In this document: positions 15,626 through 22,332 of the stretch, piece after piece
Layout: every line of letters starts with the position of its first letter
How positions within the stretch are numbered: position 1 is the first letter of the stretch
The notes under the pieces: model-generated
Seen by the model: the letters and a program-made list of their open reading frames with translations, nothing else
Told to the model about the DNA's origin: nothing
Database searches by the model: none
From: a virus
DNA length: 32,343 bases
Virus record (IMG/VR): IMGVR_UViG_3300017744_000077
Location: 1-32,343 of that record
Reading direction: 5' to 3' (one strand)
Translations under genes and position numbers: made by a program

Positions 15626-15777
15626 TTACTTTCCTTGTTATTAATTAACTCTACAAGTTTCTTATCAAACTCTTTTAAAGTCAATTCTCTGTTTAATTTT
15701 ACCGACCCATTTGGGTGGCATGTAAAAAATATTTCTTGCGTCAATCTAGGTATAGTTCCTTTATTCAGTTTTGTCAT
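15622..15777 (-). CDS. Small ORF of 51 aa filling the gap between two leftward genes
   Basis: The product (MTKLNKGTIPRLTQEIFFTC...) reads as a small alpha/beta protein with a charged C-terminal helix (ELTLKEFDKKLVELINN). GGGAGG lies nine bases before the ATG. It overlaps the upstream gene by 17 bases and the downstream start by four (ATGA), so the apparent intergenic gap is completely used. No family recognised. Confidence 0.55.
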   Translation of the reverse strand: MTKLNKGTIPRLTQEIFFTCHPNGSVKLNRELTLKEFDKKLVELINNKESK

Positions 15778-15952
15778 TCTTCCAGTCCTCCCATTGTCCC
15801 CACAATAAATAGTTATTTATTAGTGGTTTTATATTTTCTTTTCGATATTCTTCATCTTCACAAGCGTCTAAAAACCCTTCTTCCCAACCATAAGGAAATT
15901 TGGTTTTGTCTACCCACTCTTTTACTATTTTAGTTATTTCTTTGTCAGTCAT
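15761..15952 (-). CDS. Small acidic unknown protein, 63 aa
   Basis: Unrecognised. A compact, Trp-rich acidic protein (EWVDKTKFPYGWEEGFLDAC; YLLWGQWEDW). Ribosome-binding site GGAGG and an ATGA overlap with the upstream 57-aa gene support the start. Small acidic phage proteins in early blocks often bind and inhibit host proteins; nothing here shows a target. Confidence 0.55.
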   Translation of the reverse strand: MTDKEITKIVKEWVDKTKFPYGWEEGFLDACEDEEYRKENIKPLINNYLLWGQWEDWKNDKTE

Positions 15953-16122
15953 TCTTCCTCCAATTCAAAGTCTGCCCAGTCACGACAATCGCTACATATA
16001 GCTACACCTATGTCTCCGTCTTCTACTAACTCTGTCATAGCACTACCACCACAACAACTGGACATCCAGACACAATCGTCTCTATCTTTAATTTCTATGT
16101 TACCTTCTTCATGCTCTATCAT
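15949..16122 (-). CDS. Small acidic Cys-rich protein, 57 aa, zinc-binding candidate
   Basis: ATG at 16122 directly follows the upstream TAG with no spacer, and the TGA overlaps the next ATG (ATGA). The product contains SSCCGG and AICSDCRDW, i.e. a CC pair and a CxxC pair plus C17, enough for one zinc site, in an otherwise acidic protein ending in EEE. No family recognised. Its exact packing between two genes is strong evidence that it is translated. Confidence 0.55.
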   Translation of the reverse strand: MIEHEEGNIEIKDRDDCVWMSSCCGGSAMTELVEDGDIGVAICSDCRDWADFELEEE

Positions 16123-16443
16123 CTACGACTCTATTTCAGAGTTATCAAATTTGTCTAACTCTTCCCAAGTTTCTGCACTATCATAGTCGTCGCTAGTCAT
16201 ATTATCTAGAGCATAGTCATTATTCTTCTCTTGCTCTGCGTCTAGCTTAGCTTGGTAGTCGTCCTGAAATTTAGGTTTACTATGTTCGTCTAGTTCATAG
16301 TTTTCTCCAGTGTTATTATTAACTAGTTCACTAGCCCAACCTGCCCCTGGTATGTATGTGCATTTTATTCTAAATCCTAGACTATGTAGTTTTGATGTCG
16401 CATTTATTATTTGTGTCTGTAATCTAATTGCTTCTTTACTCAT
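16123..16443 (-). CDS. Unknown protein, 106 aa, acidic C-terminus
   Basis: Unrecognised. The N-terminal half (MSKEAIRLQTQIINATSKLH, GFRIKCTYIPGAGWASELVN) suggests a helix and a small sheet; the C-terminal half is very acidic. The start at 16443 is chosen because GGAGG lies six bases upstream; an in-frame ATG at 16455 would contain that site. It overlaps the end of the upstream gene by eight bases. Confidence 0.55.
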   Translation of the reverse strand: MSKEAIRLQTQIINATSKLHSLGFRIKCTYIPGAGWASELVNNNTGENYELDEHSKPKFQDDYQAKLDAEQEKNNDYALDNMTSDDYDSAETWEELDKFDNSEIES

Positions 16444-16765
16444 TATTACCTCCATCTATTCCCTTGCCTTCCATTCCTGGAAAAGGTCTAGGTTTTTGTT
16501 CTTCTGCAAAGTAGTAGTCATTGTCATAAGTGTCGCAGTTATAATCTCCGTCTAGCCACACTAATAAGTTACTTTTTACTTCGTCGTATATTTCGTCATA
16601 GATAGAATCTAAATCGTAATTTTCATTAAATTCTCTTATTGCGTAATTTACTGCGTCTTCATTATTCTCTGCTTCTACATCTACAGTAGTCTCAAAACTA
16701 GTCATTAAGTCTGAAATGTCATATTCTACTGGAATGCTTACTCTTACTTTATATTTCTTATTCAT
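16436..16765 (-). CDS. Acidic unknown protein, 109 aa
   Basis: Unrecognised. It begins with basic alternating strands (KKYKVRVSIPVEYDISDLM), then an acidic middle (VEAENNEDAVNYAIREFNEN) and a Tyr/Asp-rich region (YNCDTYDNDYYFAEEQ) before a Gly-rich end. Strongly acidic proteins of this size often mimic DNA or bind basic host proteins; this is speculation from charge. The GGAG ribosome-binding site sits seven bases before ATG, immediately 3' of the structured region 16783-16898, which would be its leader. Confidence 0.55.
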   Translation of the reverse strand: MNKKYKVRVSIPVEYDISDLMTSFETTVDVEAENNEDAVNYAIREFNENYDLDSIYDEIYDEVKSNLLVWLDGDYNCDTYDNDYYFAEEQKPRPFPGMEGKGIDGGNNE

Positions 16766-16967
16766 TATTTTCTCCGGTTAAAGTGGTGGATAGGTTTGCC
16801 AACCAATTATACTCGCAATTAAATATCAGGGAAAGGCGGGGTTTAATACCCGCAACTATCCTTATAATAGTTTTTAATTGTTTATATTTATCCACCACAA
16901 GTTTCATATTCTTAACATAATACATATTATATATGTAAAATCCAAGCTTTTTATTGTCATCTGTCAA
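16758..16967 (-). CDS. Doubtful 69-aa ORF across a structured leader region
   Basis: The frame starts at TTG 16967 with AGGA upstream and overlaps the next gene by eight bases. The product (MTDDNKKLGFYIYNMYYVKN...) shows no domain. The DNA carries perfect long-range inverted repeats, which argues for a non-coding leader. In addition the TTG start forms a TTGACA -35-like hexamer. Listed as an alternative reading only. Confidence 0.25.
   Translation of the reverse strand: MTDDNKKLGFYIYNMYYVKNMKLVVDKYKQLKTIIRIVAGIKPRLSLIFNCEYNWLANLSTTLTGENNE
16783..16898 (-). ncRNA. Candidate structured 5' leader with two competing closing stems
   Basis: Perfect inverted repeat GTGGTGGATA (16783-16792) and TATCCACCAC (16889-16898) encloses a second, competing pair GGATAG (16788-16793) and CTATCC (16856-16861); both use the same GGATA bases. 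Inside are hairpins GGTT-TGCC-AACC (16793-16804 region) and GCGGG (16836-16840) with CCCGC (16849-16853). Read on the minus strand the 3' side of the structure ends just before the ribosome-binding site of the gene at 16765, so a switch between two folds could affect translation. No known riboswitch consensus is recognised. Confidence 0.4.
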
Positions 16968-16985
16968 TTATTTTGTCCTTTCTAG

Positions 16986-17007
16986 TCGAGCTGTCATCGA
17001 GCTATCA
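16986..17007. repeat. Tandem 11-bp direct repeat in a 120-nt gene-free stretch
   Basis: TCGAGCTGTCA (16986-16996) is followed without gap by TCGAGCTATCA (16997-17007), differing at one base. It lies between the amidoligase gene's end and the small-gene operon, next to AT-rich sequence containing TATAAT on the minus strand (about 17020). An operator-like site controlling the downstream leftward genes is possible. Confidence 0.4.
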
Positions 17008-17090
17008 TACTAATATTATAAAAATAAATCCAAAAAATAGCAGACAAAACCGATAAAAACGTCGATTCTGTCCACTATTCTCTTTATATG

Positions 17091-18845
17091 CTACAAGGTA
17101 TATTGAAGTAATTCCTCGTTTCTACTATTAACGTCAAATATATTTCCAAGTTCACTTGCATAATATGTTTGTCGTATTCCTGGATAGTCAATTAAAGGAA
17201 ACTGACTACCTAAGCTATCTACGTATTTGAATGACATTGTCTTTTTGTCAAACTCTACTATACTTGTTCTATTGTCAAAACACTGGTCTATATGTTCTTT
17301 ATCTGCGTTTATCTCAACCATTCGAGACTGCATAAATTTTGCAGTTTCGTCAGATATGTTGAAAGTGTCAAATATATTACTTATAGACATTACTGCTTGT
17401 TGTGGTCTCGTTCTCACGTGATTCAACATAGGTTGTAATAGATAAGGTTTATCTCTTTTAGGTAATCTAAGATAACGTCTCATTTTCTCACTATCTTTCA
17501 TATAACCCTCAATCGACACAGAATCTTTACCATAAGTATTATTAGCTTCCATATTTCTTATCTTGTTGTCAATCGCTCTATTATACAACGATTTAAACAT
17601 TCTAGACTGATTAAGGTTTGGGTCGTATGCAAACTCGTCACGCATACTCTGCCCTATTTCATAAGCAGTGTCTACGACATTAGACCAGAATATAGACCAG
17701 TGTCGCATTTTGTCGGGATTCAATGTTCCTGCGTGGTATCTTATCTCTATACCTTGATTGGCTTGAAAGTGACAATGTAGATTAAATCCATGATAACGCT
17801 TATCGTTATATTTGTCGTTTGTAAAAGAACCATTGTCATACCAAAAATCGACGAATGCGTCTCTACTTGTAATATAAGAAAAGTCGTTAAACGACTGACT
17901 GACAGGCTTACACCACCTACCATTTAATCTAGACGGAGGAACCCACGTATAGACGTGAGGCTCTATCAACTTAACTAGTAAAGTTAAGACAGAAAAATGA
18001 TACCAGTCATAATCTCTGCAGTCTATATGTAAATGCATACCACAATGTCTACTTACGTAGGCACCATTCGCATGCTTCAATACATTACATATCGTCTGAA
18101 CGTCCTTATGGAGGATATCGCCTCGTCTAGGTTGCATAACTACTTCTGTCCCATGCTCGTGTTCTCCTCTTCTTACGGAACCGTCTCCAGGAATATGTAG
18201 TCTACCTAAATGCCTATTGTCTTCAGGGTCGTTACTTCTTAACAAAGTATCGGGTTCCCATTCGTTTGATTGGTCATAACCCATTCCTTCTAATCTACTT
18301 TGTGCTATAGACATATCTAGTTCAAATCTCAAATTACCTTCATCTACATAGTTATGGAAATTAGTCTCTATCTCAATTCCCATATATCTTTTAGAAGGTA
18401 TTAATTTGAAAGTGTCTCTAGAATAGCAGTCTTTGTAAGGACTAGTAAAAGACTCTGCAGTTTTAACGTATTCGTTAGAATATACGTCCCATGAAGGATA
18501 ATCGTCAGATGGTTGATAACAATCGTCGCAATAATATTCTCCTTCATTTTCGTCGTAGACAAAATTGTCATGAGAGTCTTCATGTCCACATTCATAACAA
18601 CTAGATATGTTCTCACTATAACAATCGTCGCACCAAGGGTCTGAATTAACCCAATAGATATTGTCTACATGGGTTGTTTCGTCGCATTCTCTACACGTCG
18701 TGTAGTCCTCGTCGCAACTCTCACATATTTCGTCGTTATCGGCATTATAAACCGGTTCGTCTGTAGTTATGTCTGTGCTACAATCTGCACAACACGCAAT
18801 TTCAGACTCTATCGCTTCGTTAATAGCTCTATCTGTCTGTGGCAT
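17091..18845 (-). CDS. Amidoligase-like enzyme with N-terminal zinc-finger array
   Basis: 584 residues. Residues 18-110 carry six CxxC pairs (19/22, 41/44, 51/54, 72/75, 83/86, 106/109), enough for three zinc ribbons or LIM-like fingers. The catalytic part follows: MGIEIETNFH (155-164), GDGSVR (220-225), GTEVVMQPR (232-240), CGMHLHID (268-275) and GIEIRYHAGT (365-374). This is the pattern of the Amidoligase_2 family (glutamine-synthetase/GCS-like carboxylate-amine ligases), predicted to join an amine to a carboxylate using ATP. The next gene upstream encodes a class II glutamine amidotransferase-like protein and overlaps it by 17 bases, the known neighbourhood of this family. AGAGG precedes the ATG. 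The zinc fingers may bind the protein or nucleic-acid target; the substrate is unknown. Confidence 0.8.
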   Translation of the reverse strand: MPQTDRAINEAIESEIACCADCSTDITTDEPVYNADNDEICESCDEDYTTCRECDETTHVDNIYWVNSDPWCDDCYSENISSCYECGHEDSHDNFVYDENEGEYYCDDCYQPSDDYPSWDVYSNEYVKTAESFTSPYKDCYSRDTFKLIPSKRYMGIEIETNFHNYVDEGNLRFELDMSIAQSRLEGMGYDQSNEWEPDTLLRSNDPEDNRHLGRLHIPGDGSVRRGEHEHGTEVVMQPRRGDILHKDVQTICNVLKHANGAYVSRHCGMHLHIDCRDYDWYHFSVLTLLVKLIEPHVYTWVPPSRLNGRWCKPVSQSFNDFSYITSRDAFVDFWYDNGSFTNDKYNDKRYHGFNLHCHFQANQGIEIRYHAGTLNPDKMRHWSIFWSNVVDTAYEIGQSMRDEFAYDPNLNQSRMFKSLYNRAIDNKIRNMEANNTYGKDSVSIEGYMKDSEKMRRYLRLPKRDKPYLLQPMLNHVRTRPQQAVMSISNIFDTFNISDETAKFMQSRMVEINADKEHIDQCFDNRTSIVEFDKKTMSFKYVDSLGSQFPLIDYPGIRQTYYASELGNIFDVNSRNEELLQYTL

Positions 18846-19857
18846 TAGCTTCCTCTTCCCACTTTAAGCTGTCGTAGTATTGTTCTTCAGATATCTGTTC
18901 TTCAGACTTTATTTCGCCTGAGACATTATCTAGAAAATACCACTTCTGCTGTGTTTCGTCCCAAAACCACTCCTCCGGTCTACCTCCATAGACTTGTGAT
19001 AGATGTAATGTCTCGTTATCTATCATAGACTGAGGAACTATAGGTTCCCATTCGTCGTCTGTAAGACTCCAGGCATTCGTCTGAACTTGTGTTGGGTATT
19101 TGTTAATCTGATATTGATATACTCTAGAATCGTATTTAAATGATTCTTTGACTACATTCATTTTCTCGTCAGTAAACTTACTAACGTCAAACGTGTAAAG
19201 TGTATTTTTATTTAAACTAAATACGTCTGCTTCAATGTTATTCGCTATCAATGCGTCTTCAATAAATTCCGATTCACTAGCATAAAATAACGTCTTCATT
19301 GACGGAATGTATGCTACGTGTAAAGGTCTATTACTTTCTCTGCATAGATATAATACCATTGGATTTGCTTTGACAAAAGACAACGCAAAGTCTGAGTCAA
19401 AATCTTTGACTGCTTCTTGTATGTTGTCGTTGTCGTTAATTGCTTTAAATATCAATTGAGAGTCTACCGGACATTGTTTGTCTAATTGAGTCTCCATTTC
19501 TTTGACATTGTAAACACAGCCATTATGAGTACCGACGACGTCGCCTACTCTGAAAGGGTGTGCATTTGATTTGACTATTGCTCCTTGTGTAGCAAAACGA
19601 GTATGTCCTAGCAATATAAATGAATCGTCTTTTAATGACTTAACAGACTCGTTATATTCCAAAGTGTCTACAAATTTACTAGACGGCAATAGTGACTTGT
19701 GAATCCTAGTCGAACTACCGACTCTTGCAATTCCTGACGATTGACTACCTCTAGTCTCGCTATCTATTGCAATTTCCCTCAATACCTTTTTGACAATATT
19801 TAATTGCTTCGTAGTATAAGGTGTCGGTGATTTCGCTATTCCATATATTCCACACAT
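18829..19857 (-). CDS. Class II glutamine amidotransferase-like Ntn hydrolase
   Basis: 342 residues. It starts with MCGIYGIA: removal of Met would expose the catalytic Cys2. Further GATase-II signatures are RGSQSSGIA (36-44), GHTRFATQG (84-92), NAHPF (98-102), GTHNG (109-113) and VDSQLIF (131-137), matching the glutamine-binding pocket of GlmS/PurF-type domains. There is no synthase domain; the C-terminal 140 residues are acidic and Trp-rich. It should release ammonia from glutamine, or act as a thiol peptidase on gamma-glutamyl bonds, for the adjacent amidoligase (17-base overlap). GGAG is eight bases before ATG. Confidence 0.9.
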   Translation of the reverse strand: MCGIYGIAKSPTPYTTKQLNIVKKVLREIAIDSETRGSQSSGIARVGSSTRIHKSLLPSSKFVDTLEYNESVKSLKDDSFILLGHTRFATQGAIVKSNAHPFRVGDVVGTHNGCVYNVKEMETQLDKQCPVDSQLIFKAINDNDNIQEAVKDFDSDFALSFVKANPMVLYLCRESNRPLHVAYIPSMKTLFYASESEFIEDALIANNIEADVFSLNKNTLYTFDVSKFTDEKMNVVKESFKYDSRVYQYQINKYPTQVQTNAWSLTDDEWEPIVPQSMIDNETLHLSQVYGGRPEEWFWDETQQKWYFLDNVSGEIKSEEQISEEQYYDSLKWEEEANATDR

Positions 19858-19860
19858 AGT

Positions 19861-19992
19861 CTAATCTCCTATTTTGGTTATCGTTACATTAATTGTCTTT
19901 CGACAAGTCTTCGTGACAAGGTCATAATCGACGGGAAAGGATTCCGTCTCTATGCTCTCGACAAAGCCTAGATAATAATTATGCCTTGTCAC
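19861..19992 (-). CDS. Small ORF of 43 aa between two leftward genes
   Basis: GTG start at 19992, two bases after the upstream stop; the TAG lies three bases before the ATG of the amidotransferase, whose ribosome-binding site is the ORF's last codons. The product (MTRHNYYLGFVESIETESFP...) alternates hydrophobic and polar residues and may be a small beta protein. AGGGA precedes the GTG by eleven bases. The exact fit in the gap supports it; no family recognised. Confidence 0.45.
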   Translation of the reverse strand: MTRHNYYLGFVESIETESFPVDYDLVTKTCRKTINVTITKIGD

Positions 19993-19994
19993 TA

Positions 19995-20231
19995 TTAATT
20001 TGTCCCTATAAGGGCATAAGAGTTTTTTACTAGTCTAGCTAGTCTTATTGTCCTAGCAGACTGATTAGCTAAACTTCTCTTATTATGTTGCCATACATAA
20101 AATAAATCTTTTGTCAAGTTCTTATACTTGCGTCTTAAAAACCAAGCACGTCTGTTATAATCTAACTTTCTTTGCTCAGAAAGGGACAACGTAATTTGTC
20201 GTCCCTTATTATCTTTCTTCATTACTATCAT
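19995..20231 (-). CDS. Small basic unknown protein, 78 aa
   Basis: Unrecognised, strongly basic (MIVMKKDNKGRQITLSLSEQ; RRAWFLRRKYKNLTKDL; SARTIRLARLVKN). The charge suggests nucleic-acid binding. Two ATGs, at 20231 and nine bases later, are possible starts. It follows the upstream gene with one base between stop and start. Confidence 0.55.
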   Translation of the reverse strand: MIVMKKDNKGRQITLSLSEQRKLDYNRRAWFLRRKYKNLTKDLFYVWQHNKRSLANQSARTIRLARLVKNSYALIGTN

Positions 20232-20232
20232 T

Positions 20233-20553
20233 TTATAGTCTATCTCTCGTTATAATGTGTAAGCATTCTAACCCGTCGTTTACTGATTCATATCCGTTTG
20301 TCATTAGGTTAGCCATCTCTACGCATTCCGTCTTATTAATCTCTAAATCGGCGACTAATATATTTGCGTCTACTCTTACATTTAATATCGCTTTTTTAAT
20401 ACGTTCTAATTCATTGACTATACGTCTACGTTCTTTTATCTGTTCATCTATCATTTTACGTCCTCTCTCTTTCCTAGACATCATAGAGTCTAGCTTATTG
20501 TTTATATACAAAGTCTTAATCAAATCTTTTGTCTGTTTTGTGGGGTTAGACAT
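20233..20553 (-). CDS. Unknown helical protein, 106 aa
   Basis: Unrecognised. Residues 20-60 (MMSRKERGRKMIDEQIKERR, then RIVNELERIKKAILNV) form a basic, probably coiled-coil helix; the C-terminal third is more mixed. It overlaps the upstream gene by one base and precedes the basic 78-aa gene, so it is part of the first leftward transcript from the promoter at 21027-21055. Confidence 0.55.
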   Translation of the reverse strand: MSNPTKQTKDLIKTLYINNKLDSMMSRKERGRKMIDEQIKERRRIVNELERIKKAILNVRVDANILVADLEINKTECVEMANLMTNGYESVNDGLECLHIITRDRL

Positions 20554-20969
20554 TACCCGTCAATCTGTCTGTTACGTCTTGATTGTCTCTTTGCCTTGCG
20601 TAGACTTCTAAGTCCTTTTTCTACGTTTGACGTTTCTAGAACGTGTCTTCGGCTGTGTGTCTCATATTTGTCCATATAATTGCTATCGACTCTTAATATT
20701 GTATTGTCCTTTAAATACTTGTTAGCGTAAAGGGCAATGACTACGTCTGACTCTGCTTTAGACAAGCTCTCGAATACGTCTACGTCTCCTGCTTTGTCCT
20801 GATATCTAGGACGGACAAGCTCTATTGTAACGTCTACCCTTCCTTTATTGTCTTCTATTGCATAAACCTCAATTCCTACCTTTGGCTTCGGGACGTCGAT
20901 TTCTCGTGTCCATAACTGACTGCAACAAGGACATTTATCAGTAATCGTCTTTTTCATTGTTTCCGACAT
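20553..20969 (-). CDS. Unknown protein, 138 aa, with CPCC motif and basic tail; first gene of leftward operon
   Basis: Unrecognised. It begins MSETMKKTITDKCPCCSQLW, with CxCC that could hold a metal, followed by a small alpha/beta region, and ends in a very basic tail (GLRSLRKAKRQSRRNRQIDG). A basic tail suggests nucleic-acid binding. AAAGGA lies six bases before the ATG. As the first gene behind the leftward promoter it is likely expressed early and could be a transcription or host take-over factor; that is inference from position. Confidence 0.55.
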   Translation of the reverse strand: MSETMKKTITDKCPCCSQLWTREIDVPKPKVGIEVYAIEDNKGRVDVTIELVRPRYQDKAGDVDVFESLSKAESDVVIALYANKYLKDNTILRVDSNYMDKYETHSRRHVLETSNVEKGLRSLRKAKRQSRRNRQIDG

Positions 20970-21026
20970 ATTATTTCCTTTCGTCGTTTTTGAAATGCGT
21001 TGTAGATGTAATTATTTGCATAGCAA

Positions 21027-21055
21027 AATATACAACTTTTTGACGACAATAACAA
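21027..21055 (-). promoter_or_regulatory. Leftward promoter of the early block
   Basis: On the minus strand -35 TTGTTA (21055-21050), 17-base spacer, -10 TATATT (21032-21027). Transcription would start near 21020 and give a leader of about 50 nt before the ATG at 20969. This is the best match in the 274-nt divergent region 20970-21243. Confidence 0.5.
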
Positions 21056-21099
21056 GCGACGTTCGGGTTTATTATGTCCAGCCTCAACTATTTTGTCGG

Positions 21100-21160
21100 G
21101 GTGGATTGAAAGCTAGGCGAAAGTCTAGCTTTCAGCTATAGTCCAGCTTACAGGTGGATT
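21100..21160. repeat. Hairpin flanked by 8-bp direct repeats in the divergent control region
   Basis: GAAAGCTAG (21108-21116) and CTAGCTTTC (21125-21133) form a perfect 9-bp stem with an 8-base loop. GGTGGATT occurs at 21100-21107 and again at 21153-21160. The 9-mer AGTCTAGCT of this hairpin recurs in the larger hairpin at 21689-21725 on the other side of the single rightward gene. It may be an operator, replication or regulatory element; no U-tract follows. Confidence 0.45.
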
Positions 21161-21208
21161 CTCACAGGATATAAAAAGAAAAAAAGATTATAAAAGACAA
21201 TATAATCC

Positions 21209-21237
21209 TTGTGCCTTAACTTAGGAATGACTATTTT
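21209..21237 (+). promoter_or_regulatory. Rightward promoter, leaderless type
   Basis: -35 TTGTGC (21209-21214), 17-base spacer, -10 TATTTT (21232-21237), six bases before the ATG at 21244. There is no usable ribosome-binding site, so the transcript would start at the start codon, as proposed for 11898 and 15322. Confidence 0.45.
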
Positions 21238-21243
21238 ATAGGT

Positions 21244-21600
21244 ATGAGTAACAAAATAACGCAGGGATTAGCAGAACTACTAAAAGCCAAAGGTATATCT
21301 GTTAAAGAAATGGAAGCACACAATGTTTCTGTTTCTGTTCCGGCGACAAATGAAGGACGCGTTGTTGCTAACGCGTCGAAGTTGGCACAAAGCAACGATA
21401 AATCCGTCTCAAAAGACGGAAACAGAATCTTGGAATTAGTTCAGGATTCATCAAGAGAGAAAGAGTTAAATTCTCTAATACGTAAACACGAGGGTGTAAT
21501 GACTTATACAAAGCCCCTTAAAAATGCCGAAACCGGCGAAACAGAACAGACTGAAACGTTGCCCCAATTAAAGGACAATTTTGAGTCTAGGAAGGTATAA
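21244..21600 (+). CDS. Unknown protein, 118 aa, lone rightward gene of the control region
   Basis: Unrecognised. The N-terminus MSNKITQGLAELLKAKGISV and KEMEAHNVSV is helical; the middle is charged, and the C-terminus (YTKPLKNAETGETEQTETLP) looks flexible. It faces away from the leftward early block, has its own promoter and sits between two hairpins with a shared 9-mer. Its place suggests a regulator or early protein, but no DNA-binding motif is clear. Confidence 0.55.
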   Translation: MSNKITQGLAELLKAKGISVKEMEAHNVSVSVPATNEGRVVANASKLAQSNDKSVSKDGNRILELVQDSSREKELNSLIRKHEGVMTYTKPLKNAETGETEQTETLPQLKDNFESRKV

Positions 21601-21609
21601 TATAACCAA

Positions 21610-21640
21610 AGCCCCGATTTCTTAGGATGTTATCGGGGTT
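21610..21640 (+). other. Hairpin 1 of a three-hairpin array after the 118-aa gene
   Basis: AGCCCCGAT (21610-21618) pairs with ATCGGGGTT (21632-21640), nine pairs including one G-U, with a 13-base loop. It lies ten bases after the stop codon. No T-run follows, so it is not a classic intrinsic terminator but may act as a 3' stabilising or processing structure. Confidence 0.45.
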
Positions 21641-21644
21641 CCCC

Positions 21645-21671
21645 TATACCGGCTATAATTTAGCCGGTATA
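21645..21671. other. Hairpin 2: perfect 11-bp stem with 5-base loop
   Basis: TATACCGGCTA (21645-21655) and TAGCCGGTATA (21661-21671), loop TAATT. Perfect pairing on both strands; no T-run on either side. Confidence 0.5.
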
Positions 21672-21688
21672 ATGGGTATCGTCGGGGG

Positions 21689-21725
21689 TTAGAGCTAGAC
21701 TGAGTGAGCGATAGTCTAGCTCTAA
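21689..21725. other. Hairpin 3: perfect 13-bp stem with 11-base loop
   Basis: TTAGAGCTAGACT (21689-21701) and AGTCTAGCTCTAA (21713-21725). The arm shares AGTCTAGCT with the hairpin at 21108-21133. The stem would be very stable; no T-run follows. Confidence 0.5.
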
Positions 21726-21781
21726 AGGCAGTCACTATTTATCTAGCGATACAGCTCATTGCTTTTTTTATTATTATATAC

Positions 21782-21815
21782 AAAAAAATACCCCAGGATT
21801 TTACACCCAGGGTAT
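21782..21815 (-). terminator. Intrinsic terminator of the two-gene leftward cassette
   Basis: On the minus strand ATACCC (21815-21810) pairs with GGGTAT (21793-21788), with a short inner GGG/UCC pairing, and is followed by seven T residues (21788-21782). It lies ten bases after the stop of the 64-aa gene. Confidence 0.65.
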
Positions 21816-21824
21816 CTTCGGTTA

Positions 21825-22019
21825 CTATTTACAACACTGACCATGTCCGCAATGCTCGTCTTCTTCGTAGGTTGTACGTTCAAGTGCTTCAATCCTAACA
21901 TCCCAGTCCTTAGCATACTTCATACCTAGGTTGTAACCCTTGCTAAACTCTGTGCTCAATGCCTGTACTATGTTAAGTAGCACACTGAATATCAAAGCCA
22001 TTATTAGTAATTCAATCAT
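21825..22019 (-). CDS. Small membrane protein, 64 aa, with C-terminal Cys/His cluster
   Basis: Residues 2-21 (IELLIMALIFSVLLNIVQAL) form one transmembrane helix; the rest is soluble and ends in EDEHCGHGQCCK, a metal-binding-like Cys/His cluster. AAAGGA precedes the ATG by seven bases. It is the second gene of a leftward cassette with its own promoter (22333-22361) and terminator. It could be a membrane-active early protein, for example an exclusion or lysis-control factor; a holin is less likely with only one segment and this tail. No family recognised. Confidence 0.6.
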   Translation of the reverse strand: MIELLIMALIFSVLLNIVQALSTEFSKGYNLGMKYAKDWDVRIEALERTTYEEDEHCGHGQCCK

Positions 22020-22040
22020 TGTATTTCCTTTCGTTGTGAC

Positions 22041-22056
22041 GGGAGCCGAAGCCCCC
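22041..22056 (-). other. UUCG-tetraloop hairpin between the two cassette genes
   Basis: In the minus-strand RNA GGGGGC-UUCG-GCUCCC pairs completely (one G-U); on the plus strand the same bases would have an A-C mismatch, so the fold belongs to the leftward transcript. No U-run follows. It may stabilise or separate the two coding regions of the transcript. Confidence 0.5.
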
Positions 22057-22066
22057 GCCGTTATTG

Positions 22067-22291
22067 TTATTTAGATTCTCTCCAACCCTGTACTCTTTTG
22101 CCGTAGTGGGAGTTAGATTTTACAATCTCAAGTACTAAGTTGCCATCATCCGTATATGATGTCTCATATATTTCATAGTAATCATCATCATTGTACTGGG
22201 CTAAGGTTCTTATTATGATACGCTTCTCTGTATCAATCTTGGTCCCATTCTCTGCTATGCGTACTATATCATCTATACTATTTGTTTCCAT
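22067..22291 (-). CDS. Small unknown protein, 74 aa, first gene of leftward cassette
   Basis: Unrecognised. The start at 22291 (METNSIDDIVRIAENGTKID) is set by AAAGGA seven bases upstream; the frame is open further upstream but lies in the leader. After a short helix the protein alternates strands (KRIIIRTLAQYNDDDYYEIY; GNLVLEIVKSNSHYG) and ends basic: a likely small beta-sheet protein. It is transcribed from the strong promoter at 22333-22361. Confidence 0.6.
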   Translation of the reverse strand: METNSIDDIVRIAENGTKIDTEKRIIIRTLAQYNDDDYYEIYETSYTDDGNLVLEIVKSNSHYGKRVQGWRESK

Positions 22292-22332
22292 TGTATGTCC
22301 TTTCATTGTTATGTTTATTTCTGTCATGATAG

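Noticed and set aside
16788-16861. tRNA-like 74-nt unit closed by GGATAG/CTATCC with a T-arm-like hairpin
   Set aside because: The loop of the T-arm-like hairpin has eight bases, no D arm or anticodon arm forms and no CCA follows, so no tRNA is called.
21704-21898. 64-aa plus-strand ORF with a hydrophobic segment
   Set aside because: It starts at GTG inside the 13-bp hairpin with no ribosome-binding site, runs across the leftward terminator and is antisense to a better-supported gene; its hydrophobic part comes from a T-rich stretch.
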